Of a DNA stretch of 64,000 bases, positions 33,851 through 40,757 are shown piece after piece (positions within the stretch are counted from its first letter, which is position 1; each line of letters begins with the position of its first letter). Below the pieces are notes generated by a model. The model was given only the letters and a program-made list of their open reading frames with translations. It was not told the origin of the DNA and ran no database searches. A program made the translations under genes and the position numbers. The stretch lies in NCBI GenBank assembly GCA_943354745.1, contig CALRDB010000002.1, forward strand, positions 1 through 64,000, written 5' to 3'. This DNA is from Candidatus Nomurabacteria bacterium (GTDB taxonomy: Bacteria; Patescibacteriota; Minisyncoccia; Phycocordibacterales; UBA10002).

Positions 33851-34711
33851 TTATTTGAGTCCCTCCGCATCTTCAACCTTATACTCCCCTATCCGTGTAC
33901 GACGAAGTCCTGCGAGCGTGGCGGGAACGCCGAGTCGCCGACCGAATTCTTCGGCGAGAGAGCGGATGTAGGTGCCGCTTGTAACGTCGAAGCGGGCAGA
34001 AATAATGGGGAGGCTTATTCCTCCTTTGTTAAAGGAGGTGCCTCCGTCTTCGGAGGCGGAGGATTTTAACCACCCCTCAATCCCCTCCTTCAGAACTTCT
34101 CCGCCTCGCAGACTCGGCACCTCCTCTGGGAGAAGAGGAGGTGGGAGGGGAGGAAATCCCTCACCTTTCGGGTCCCCTCCCTTTTTCAAAGGGAGAATCT
34201 TAAGTCCAAGAAACTCCACAGAAGTTATCTCCATCGTCTTTATCGGTGTATCTACGACTTCCCCACGCCTCGCTTTTTTGTAGAGCGCTTCTCCACCCCG
34301 TTTGATAGCGGAATACGCCGGAACCGGAAGCTCAAGCTTTCCTATCATTGTCTGCAGTATCTTTTCCATTTCTTCGTTTGAGATTTTAGAAATTGAATCA
34401 TTATTTGAAAATTGAGAATTGGAAATTGGTAATTCTTCAAGAATCTTCCCCGTTATATCTCCCGTATCCGTTTTTACTCCGAGTAGTATTTCCGCTTCGT
34501 ATGCTTTATCCAGCTTCAAAAACTCGTGCAGTTTTTTGGTTCCGTCGCCAACTCCGATAATCATGAGTCCTGTCGCCATCGGGTCCAGCGTTCCCGCGTG
34601 CCCCATTTTGCGTATATTCAGCTTCTTCCGCAGTATACGGATACAGTCAAAGGAAGTAATGCCTTTAGGTTTATCAACAAGTAGTATATTTTGAGGTAGA
34701 ATAGTAACCAT
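33851..34711 (-). CDS. truB: tRNA pseudouridine synthase TruB with in-frame repeat insertion
   Basis: 286 residues. LLVDKPKGITSFDCIRIL and MGHAGTLDPMATGLMIIGVG hold the catalytic Asp; PVPAYSAIKRGGEALYKKARRG and SARFDVTSGTYIRSLAEEFG are further TruB motifs. Between KTMEITSVEFLGLKI and ISARFDV lies an insert of about 60 residues, Pro/Gly/Glu-rich (PPLPPPLLPEEVPSL), encoded by a dispersed DNA repeat (34010-34200). The frame stays open, so the enzyme probably tolerates the loop. TruB makes psi55 in tRNAs. Confidence 0.9.
   Translation of the reverse strand: MVTILPQNILLVDKPKGITSFDCIRILRKKLNIRKMGHAGTLDPMATGLMIIGVGDGTKKLHEFLKLDKAYEAEILLGVKTDTGDITGKILEELPISNSQFSNNDSISKISNEEMEKILQTMIGKLELPVPAYSAIKRGGEALYKKARRGEVVDTPIKTMEITSVEFLGLKILPLKKGGDPKGEGFPPLPPPLLPEEVPSLRGGEVLKEGIEGWLKSSASEDGGTSFNKGGISLPIISARFDVTSGTYIRSLAEEFGRRLGVPATLAGLRRTRIGEYKVEDAEGLK
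34010..34200. repeat. Dispersed GC-rich repeat inserted in truB
   Basis: Palindromic ends CCTCCTTTGTTAAAGGAGG and CTCCCTTTTTCAAAGGGAG enclose a central part with CGCAGACTCGGCACCTCC, the reverse complement of a string at 5985-6003. The insertion keeps the truB frame. Confidence 0.8.
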
Positions 34712-34822
34712 ATCAGCTATTTAAATATCGAATACTAAATCTCGAATATCGAAAAATACTCAATATTTTAATAGTGAATATTTAAGATTTTTTAGAAATT
34801 AGATATTAGATATTTCATTACT

Positions 34823-35077
34823 ATGTCTCACATTAGTCGCGACGAGTTTCGGAAAGCGCTTTATAAACTGCGAACAAGCGGTTCGTTCTCCAATCAGGAA
34901 ATAGACGAGGTTGAAAACGTCTTTTATGGCAGTCTACATGAGAGTGGATTTTCCGCAGGCATCAGCCCCGAGGAGCTCCAAAAAGGAATTCACTATCTGA
35001 AACACCACCCGGAAAATCACCATCTTTCTCCCGATGAAATTAAGAAACTAGAGGAAGTGCTGACACACTATCTGTAA
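34823..35077 (+). CDS. Small conserved hypothetical protein
   Basis: 84 residues, soluble, two similar halves: ISRDEFRKALYKLRTSGSFSNQEIDEVENVF and ISPEELQKGIHYLKHHPENHHLSPDEIKKLEEVL (quoted as two motifs of helix-turn-helix look: SNQEIDEVENVF and SPDEIKKLEEVL). The halves look like an internal duplication of a helical hairpin. EF-hand loops are not complete. Function unknown. Confidence 0.6.
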   Translation: MSHISRDEFRKALYKLRTSGSFSNQEIDEVENVFYGSLHESGFSAGISPEELQKGIHYLKHHPENHHLSPDEIKKLEEVLTHYL

Positions 35078-35116
35078 AACACTGAAAAGGCACGGACGGA
35101 AAACATTGAACTGAAC

Positions 35117-35524
35117 CTAAATATCACGAGTTCCGACTCGTTCCGTGTTGGTTTCGCTCTGCTTCTGTTCCGTGCCTTTCCTAAGTGTCCGTACTGCTCG
35201 GACCGCCTTTTTGAGATGACGGACAGCGAAAAAGCCTACCACACCGAGGACCAGAAGTAAGAATTTAGTTTTTAATTTTGTACCGGTGATAGCGGCAACA
35301 GAAAACTGAAGCATATTCGAGCCCGTAGAGGCTGCACCGAAATTAGAAAGCACATCACGCACTGACACAAAGACCGTAACAAAAAATACGGTAATCACAA
35401 AGATGACACAATCAAACGCCAACGGAGCAAGATTCCTCAGCATGTACAAAAGATACACACGGCGCATAATGCGCTGTCTCAGTGTACGTCGTGTTTCTGT
35501 TTGGGTAATAAAATCGTCTTGCAT
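35117..35524 (-). CDS. Membrane protein next to ECF sigma factor
   Basis: 135 residues with two to three hydrophobic segments (LAPLAFDCVIFVITVFFVTVFV and FLLLVLGVVGFFAVRHL). The N-terminus is cytoplasmic and basic (TRRTLRQRIMRRVYLL). It begins 5 bases after the stop of the sigma gene and is clearly cotranscribed. By position it could be an anti-sigma factor or a co-regulated membrane protein; no zinc-binding anti-sigma motif is seen. Confidence 0.65.
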   Translation of the reverse strand: MQDDFITQTETRRTLRQRIMRRVYLLYMLRNLAPLAFDCVIFVITVFFVTVFVSVRDVLSNFGAASTGSNMLQFSVAAITGTKLKTKFLLLVLGVVGFFAVRHLKKAVRAVRTLRKGTEQKQSETNTERVGTRDI

Positions 35525-35528
35525 GTAC

Positions 35529-36140
35529 TTAATGACTTAACGGGCTCCGCGCTTTCCGTTTCTCGATTAATTCTTTCAGTTCTTGCTTTGCCCGATGCAC
35601 TCTCGCACGTACGGCTCCTTCTGAAATACCGAGAATCCGCGCAACATCAGCATGAGGCTTCCCTTCTATAAAGTGTAAGCGCATTGGTTCGGCAAGGCCT
35701 TCTGAAAGTTCCTTAAGAAGTGATTCAACTTCATCACGGTTAAGCTCCTGCTCGCGACGCTCACCAGCTCCACGATCGGCTACAAGCTCCTGAAACTCAG
35801 GATCGAGATCTGCGAGAAAATTCCCATCTCCCTTAGCTTTCTTATACGCGGTAAAGCAGGTGTTAACAAGAATGCGGTAACCCCATGACTTGAAACCAGC
35901 CCCGGGCTGAGGTTCAAATCTTCGCGCGTTTTTGTAAATTTTTACGAAGGCATCTTGAACAGCATCTTGTGCCGCTTCTTTGGTGCCTAGGATGTAATAC
36001 GCCTTACGCAAAAAAGCTTCCTCGTACCGTTCGAGTAGTTTTTCAAACAGATATGGTTTATCGAATGAACGCTTAAGTAGCTCTTCATCGGACAAACCAG
36101 TTATGATGTCCTTCTTTGCGTTAGGTTCTTCCAAAAGCAT
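35529..36140 (-). CDS. RNA polymerase sigma factor, ECF type
   Basis: 203 residues. Region 2 (LLERYEEAFLRKAYYILG, AAQDAVQDAFVKIYKNARRF, FKSWGYRILVNTCFTAYKK) and region 4 (LLKELSEGLAEPMRLHFIEGKPHADVARILGISEGAVRARVHRAKQEL, a helix-turn-helix) are both complete. No region 3, so group 4. A membrane protein gene follows directly, the usual arrangement for a sigma/anti-sigma pair. The 290 bp upstream hold no gene and should carry its promoter. Confidence 0.88.
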   Translation of the reverse strand: MLLEEPNAKKDIITGLSDEELLKRSFDKPYLFEKLLERYEEAFLRKAYYILGTKEAAQDAVQDAFVKIYKNARRFEPQPGAGFKSWGYRILVNTCFTAYKKAKGDGNFLADLDPEFQELVADRGAGERREQELNRDEVESLLKELSEGLAEPMRLHFIEGKPHADVARILGISEGAVRARVHRAKQELKELIEKRKARSPLSH

Positions 36141-36431
36141 ACAGGGGTTTGATTACCTTATCGCAAATAGTACTCACCTTTCCTCTCCTCTGCAACTGAG
36201 TGAAGGACTCTGATGTTACACTCGCGTCGTTGAATATAGATATTGAAATATATTTTGAAGAAACGAAACTGTCCGTAGTTTACGAAAACCGCTCTCTTAA
36301 CGTACACCTAAAAGAATAGATGTCCACACCTTACTCTTTCTCTCGTACGTAGAGCGTGCGATAATTAGCAGAACTACCTGCGCTCTTTGCAGGAAAAGGT
36401 CGAAGATCATTTCATCTAAATATTTACATAC

Positions 36432-36608
36432 ATGCGAAACAATTCCTCCTCGAACGGATTTCGACATCTCACCCCCATCCTCATTGTCCTGCTCGCACTC
36501 CTCTTTCTGCTTGAAGCTATGAATTTACTCACACACGCGGTCGTCGCGGTCGTGTGGCCGATACTGTTCGGACTCATTGGTCTCGTCAAGCTCGAAGAAG
36601 CTAAGTAA
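36432..36608 (+). CDS. Small membrane protein (58 aa)
   Basis: A 58-residue frame that starts at ATG 36432 and ends TAA 36606-36608. The N-terminus is polar (RNNSSSNGFRHL) followed by two hydrophobic stretches (TPILIVLLALLFLLEAM and AVVAVVWPILFGLIGLV), ending KLEEAK. A strong terminator follows 17 bases after the stop, which supports a real gene. It is divergent from the ECF sigma gene and could be a target of it, by position only. Confidence 0.65.
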   Translation: MRNNSSSNGFRHLTPILIVLLALLFLLEAMNLLTHAVVAVVWPILFGLIGLVKLEEAK

Positions 36609-36624
36609 CGCTAAACGAACGCAA

Positions 36625-36658
36625 AGAAAAACCCCGCCATGGCGGGGTTTTTCTTTTT
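36625..36658. terminator. Bidirectional terminator
   Basis: AAAAACCCCGCC-AT-GGCGGGGTTTTT, after the 58-residue membrane protein gene. Confidence 0.9.
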
Positions 36659-36767
36659 CGATACCTTCTACAAAAATCATTTGTCCACAAAGACAGTAGC
36701 TTTGTTCTGTCAGTTGATAGACGTAAGGAGATTCGTATATTCGTACCCCATTCGTAATTCGTAGTGA

Positions 36768-37106
36768 CTAGAAACTTCGGCGATCTCCACCTCTCTCACT
36801 GCCTCCACTGCCTCGATCGTTGCCACCACCACGACTGTCGAATCGTCGGGGAGGGCGGTCTGCCATCGGGCGAGCCTCGTTAACACGAAGCTTCCTTCCG
36901 TCCAAGTCTTTGTCGTTCCACATCTCGATGGCCTTGGCCGAGTCGGCCTCTTCCATCTCAACGAAGCCGAAGCCGCGTGAGCGACCACTCATCCTATCGG
37001 TGAGTACGGTTGCAGAAACAACCGCTCCAGACTGGGCAAAAGCGTCACGCAAGCTGTCGTTCGTTGTGTTGTACGACAAGTTGCCGACGTAAAGTTTTGT
37101 TGCCAT
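36768..37106 (-). CDS. RRM RNA-binding protein with Gly/Arg-rich tail
   Basis: 112 residues from the ATG at 37106. One RRM: RNP2 is KLYVGNLSY and RNP1 is RGFGFVEM, with the usual beta-alpha-beta spacing. The tail is Arg/Gly-rich (RGGGNDRGSGGSERGG). Such short RRM proteins are common in cyanobacteria and CPR and are often cold-induced RNA chaperones. The long leader (about 37110-37210) has possible hairpins (CATCCGC-ACCGA-GCGGATG), which would fit temperature or RNA-level control, but this is inference. Confidence 0.88.
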   Translation of the reverse strand: MATKLYVGNLSYNTTNDSLRDAFAQSGAVVSATVLTDRMSGRSRGFGFVEMEEADSAKAIEMWNDKDLDGRKLRVNEARPMADRPPRRFDSRGGGNDRGSGGSERGGDRRSF

Positions 37107-37312
37107 GTATTGAGAAAAACTATCCTTATAACTGTCTCCGACCTCGATCACCGCATCCGCACCGAGCGGATGAAAGACCCTTCCTCAATACGGCTGCTTA
37201 CGCTTCCTATACTTGAGAAAAAAGACAAATTCAAGATAGCACGATTAAAAAGAGGACGCAACGTGTATACCCTCACACTAACTTCTTGAAGAAGTTCGTG
37301 TAGGGGTATAGT

Positions 37313-37693
37313 ATGAAAGCTGAAAAGTTGAACCTCAGAAACAGAAAGATTCTTATGAAAAATCCCTCGGCGTCTCAGACGGAAAACTGGCTGGGTGCAA
37401 TCTTCTTCCCCGTTCTTTTCGGTATTTTCACCTTTGGCGCTACGTTCATTCCATTCATCGGCGCCGTTGTTGTGATGATACTGGTCTTTGGAGCAGGTTT
37501 TTTTATCACATGGTGCGACGCACCTACCGCGTGCCGGATACTTATCGGGGTAGGTTCCGCGACCGGATTTTTCTTGCCATTACTGTTCAGACACGCTTCA
37601 TTTGAGGCATGTATGTGGAACCTTATCCTTTTCGGGACAGTGGTCATTCTTGGTCTTATCCTCGGACAGAGAACTTCCTCAAGGCGGACATAA
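37313..37693 (+). CDS. Hypothetical multi-pass membrane protein
   Basis: 126 residues (a second ATG at 37355 gives 112). Four hydrophobic segments: WLGAIFFPVLFGIFTFGATFI, IGAVVVMILVFGAGFFITWC, CRILIGVGSATGFFLPLLF and MWNLILFGTVVILGLILG. No family recognised. It stands between the RRM gene and hisS, on the hisS strand, followed by a hairpin region (ACGACTCTCGTTTCGGGAGTCG near 37722) with a T run. Confidence 0.55.
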   Translation: MKAEKLNLRNRKILMKNPSASQTENWLGAIFFPVLFGIFTFGATFIPFIGAVVVMILVFGAGFFITWCDAPTACRILIGVGSATGFFLPLLFRHASFEACMWNLILFGTVVILGLILGQRTSSRRT

Positions 37694-37797
37694 TCACACC
37701 CTGTGTGTTTTCCAAAGTTTTACGACTCTCGTTTCGGGAGTCGTTCTTTTTTTACAACGTGTCTTGTGGAAACATCTAGACTTGTTAGAATACCCGT

Positions 37798-39108
37798 ATG
37801 TCAGAAGTAAAGAAAAGACTCTCAACCGAACCGTATAAAGGCGTGCGGGATTTCTATCCCGACGACTTTGCGGTGGAGAAATATATTTTCAGTGTCTGGA
37901 GTGATACCTGTCGGAAATTCGGCTATGAAGAATACACCGCTTCTATCCTTGAACCGGCGGAGCTCTACCGCGGGAAGACCAGCGACGAAATTGTAAACGA
38001 CCAGACCTATACCTTTACCGACCGAGGAGAACGTGAAGTTACCCTCCGCCCCGAGATGACCCCCACCGTAGCCAGACTCATTGCGGCGAAACGCAAGACG
38101 CTCTACTTCCCTGTCCGCTGGTTTTCTCTTCCGAATCTGTTCCGTTATGAGCGTCCTCAGCGTGGGCGCCTGCGTGAGCACTATCAGTTGAACGCCGATA
38201 TTTTCGGCGTCGCCGGCATAGACGCAGAGACGGAAATAGTTTCGCTCGCCTATGAAATAATGCGTTCATTCGGCGTCGCTGACGGGAACTTTGAAATCCG
38301 TATTAACAGCCGGAAGGTGATGAACTACATCATAGAGCACCTCCTTGGTCAGACGGGTGAGGAAGGCAAAAAAACGGCACAGCTCATTGACCGACGCGCG
38401 AAGATGGAGAAAGAAGTGTTTGAAAAGGCGCTCAGTGAACATCTGAAGGAAAAAGATACACTTCTTCTGACGCTTCTCAATTCCAAAAACTTTGAAGAAT
38501 TCGTATCGCATCTCCCGAAAGTGCCTTCGCTTGAAGAAGCGCTTAAGGAAATTGACTCACTCAAAGCGTCACTTGAAGCACTGGGTATCATGAATGTTGT
38601 TTTTGACCAGACGCTGATGCGCGGATTTGATTACTACAGTGGTATCGTGTTTGAAGTATTTGATAAGAATCCGGCAAATCCCCGCTCGCTGTTCGGAGGT
38701 GGCCGCTACGATAACCTGCTGGACCTGTTCGGCGTGGAGAAAGTACCGACCGTCGGATTCGGTATGGGTGATGTGACAATCCACGACGTTTTGGAAACCT
38801 ACGACCTGCTTCCGAAAAAGTTCCCTCCACCCGCAGACATCTATCTCTCCGCGTTTGACGCGAATTTCAAGGGTTACGTAAACGATATCGCGCAGAATCT
38901 CCGCCGAGCGGGAGTCCGTGTTGTCGTAGACTACGGAGCCGGCAAGGCGGGCACGAAAGTTGCAAATGCCGACCGCGCCAGAGTTCCCTTCTTCGCTCTT
39001 ATCGGTGAAGCAGAAAAAGCTTCGGGACACATCAAGGTGAAAAATTTGGAGACCGGCAAAGAAGCTTTGCTTACGGAGGACAAAATTGCCGAATATATAA
39101 AAAGTTGA
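37798..39108 (+). CDS. hisS: Histidyl-tRNA synthetase
   Basis: 436 residues, class II. YKGVRDFYPDDFAVEKYIF start, motif 2 region LPNLFRYERPQRGRLREHYQLNADIFG, HisA/HisB signature boxes LMRGFDYYSGIVFEVF and FGGGRYDNLLDLFG, VGFGMGDVTI motif 3, and a C-terminal anticodon domain (DIYLSAFDANFKGYVNDIAQ). Length normal. Followed by a CGAAT-type repeat. Confidence 0.95.
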   Translation: MSEVKKRLSTEPYKGVRDFYPDDFAVEKYIFSVWSDTCRKFGYEEYTASILEPAELYRGKTSDEIVNDQTYTFTDRGEREVTLRPEMTPTVARLIAAKRKTLYFPVRWFSLPNLFRYERPQRGRLREHYQLNADIFGVAGIDAETEIVSLAYEIMRSFGVADGNFEIRINSRKVMNYIIEHLLGQTGEEGKKTAQLIDRRAKMEKEVFEKALSEHLKEKDTLLLTLLNSKNFEEFVSHLPKVPSLEEALKEIDSLKASLEALGIMNVVFDQTLMRGFDYYSGIVFEVFDKNPANPRSLFGGGRYDNLLDLFGVEKVPTVGFGMGDVTIHDVLETYDLLPKKFPPPADIYLSAFDANFKGYVNDIAQNLRRAGVRVVVDYGAGKAGTKVANADRARVPFFALIGEAEKASGHIKVKNLETGKEALLTEDKIAEYIKS

Positions 39109-39215
39109 TACGAATGCAACGAATTATCATGCGAATGCTACTAATCCACGAATCCCGACTCTCTTCATTCGCATATTCGAAGCATTCGTGCATTAATTTG
39201 TAGCATTCGTATCAT
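39109..39215. repeat. CGAAT-type intergenic repeat, longest copy
   Basis: More than ten words of the form GCGAAT, ACGAAT or ATTCG spaced about 8-14 bases fill the whole gap between hisS and the next gene; the end (AGCATTCGTATCATGC) mirrors the start (TGATACGAATGC). Confidence 0.7.
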
Positions 39216-39218
39216 GCT

Positions 39219-39794
39219 ATGAGAAAAGTCACCTTCGACATCGAAACCACCAATTTCTTCACCGACACCGGTTCCAACGACCCGGCGTCTTTGACTATCG
39301 CGTGTGTATGCACGCACGATTCGGAAACGGACAAATATACAAGCTACTTTGAAGAGGATCTCCCTAAACTCTGGCCCATTCTGGAAAAGGCCGATGTCCT
39401 CATTGGCTATAATTCAGACCACTTTGATATCCCGCTTTTGAATAAATACTACCCCGGAGACCTCACCAAAATTAAAAGTCTTGACCTAATGAAAGAGATC
39501 CAGAAAGTACTTGGCCGGCGTATCAAATTAGATTCCATCGCATCCGCGACCATTGGAGACCATAAAATTGCGCACGGTTCGATGGCTAACATTTGGTGGC
39601 GCCAAGGAGAAAAACAGAAGGTTGTGGAATACTGCCTCGATGATGTGAGGATTACCAAAGCGATTCACGATTACGCACTCAAACATGGAAAAGTAAAATA
39701 CCCAGATGGAAAAGTGATTAAGGAATTAGTTCTCGAAACGTCAAATTGGGAAATCAAGAATGAAACTGTTTTAACGCATACGTTACCGTTCTAG
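39219..39794 (+). CDS. RNase H-like 3'-5' exonuclease domain protein (YprB type)
   Basis: 191 residues. TFDIETTNFF holds the first Asp/Glu pair, LIGYNSDHFDIPLLNKYY the second acidic motif, and VVEYCLDDVRITKAI the third, a DEDDy-like set with Y-C-L-D-D. This matches the ribonuclease H-like superfamily domain of YprB and related proteins. It could trim DNA or RNA; no fused helicase is present. Stands between hisS and a DsbA-like gene. Confidence 0.82.
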   Translation: MRKVTFDIETTNFFTDTGSNDPASLTIACVCTHDSETDKYTSYFEEDLPKLWPILEKADVLIGYNSDHFDIPLLNKYYPGDLTKIKSLDLMKEIQKVLGRRIKLDSIASATIGDHKIAHGSMANIWWRQGEKQKVVEYCLDDVRITKAIHDYALKHGKVKYPDGKVIKELVLETSNWEIKNETVLTHTLPF

Positions 39795-39841
39795 CGTACT
39801 CTCTACACTTCTATTTACTAATAATTTGTTATACTTCGTCC

Positions 39842-40657
39842 ATGGAAACATCAAAAAACAATCCACTCACGCTCCCGATGGCAATTGTCATCGCAGGTCT
39901 TCTTATCGCCGGTGCGATTTTTGTTCGCGGAAATGAGACTTCCCCTTCAAAAGCCGTTGAAAAAGGCCGAGTAGCAGTACAATCTCCGCCAGTACTTGGA
40001 GCTCTTACCCTTAACCCTGTCGACGAGACGAGAGATCATATCAGAGGAAACCCTGGTGCTGATATCGTATTCGTAGAGTTCTCAGATACGGAATGTCCAT
40101 TCTGTAAGCGTTTCCACGCGACGATGCAACAAGTGATTAACGAGTACGGCAAATCAGGCAAAGTTGCCTGGGTCTATCGACAATTCCCTATCGTCCAGCT
40201 TCACTCGAGAGCTCCAAAAGAATCGGAGGCTATGGAGTGCGCCGCGGAAGTTGGTGGAAATGCTAAATTCTGGGAATATGCGGACAGACTCTTCGCAGTT
40301 ACGAATTCAAACAATAGTTTGGATCCTGGGGTACTTCCGCAGATCGCAACCGAAGTGGGGCTAAACAAAACTTCGTTTACAGACTGTCTCTCAAGCGGAA
40401 GAACGCAGGCAAGAATCAAAGTTGACCAGGAAGATGGCAGGAGAGCCGGTATTAATGGAACACCGCACAGTATTCTGGTTCTCAAGAACCCAATATCAGA
40501 AAAGGGCAGAAAGGCGATTCTGGACCTTATGGAACAATACCGAGATCCAGAGGGAAACCTTCCGGTTGAATTCTCGCTTGATGGGCTCCGCGTTAGCCTC
40601 AATGGAGCGCTTCCATTCCCCATCATCAAGACCACCATTGAAGCAATTCTCAAATAG
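39842..40657 (+). CDS. Membrane-anchored DsbA/DsbG-like thioredoxin-fold protein
   Basis: 271 residues. One N-terminal membrane segment (LPMAIVIAGLLIAGAIFV), then a thioredoxin-fold domain with the active site FSDTECPFCKRFHATM (CPFC), the inserted helical domain, and the cis-Pro loop INGTPHSILVLK. Residues VAWVYRQFPIVQLHSRA match the DsbA-like family in CPR. It likely forms or shuffles disulfides outside the membrane. Terminator downstream. Confidence 0.9.
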   Translation: METSKNNPLTLPMAIVIAGLLIAGAIFVRGNETSPSKAVEKGRVAVQSPPVLGALTLNPVDETRDHIRGNPGADIVFVEFSDTECPFCKRFHATMQQVINEYGKSGKVAWVYRQFPIVQLHSRAPKESEAMECAAEVGGNAKFWEYADRLFAVTNSNNSLDPGVLPQIATEVGLNKTSFTDCLSSGRTQARIKVDQEDGRRAGINGTPHSILVLKNPISEKGRKAILDLMEQYRDPEGNLPVEFSLDGLRVSLNGALPFPIIKTTIEAILK

Positions 40658-40685
40658 ATTTAGGAAATAAGATTTACGACATATG

Positions 40686-40719
40686 AAAAAGCCCGTTCTC
40701 GTGTGAGTGCGGGCTTTTT
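40686..40719. terminator. Bidirectional terminator
   Basis: AAAAAGCCCG, loop, CGGGCTTTTT between the DsbA-like gene and the converging helicase gene. Confidence 0.85.
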
Positions 40720-40757
40720 AGCATGAAAAATCGCCGATGTTTTCTTCTTACTACTCC

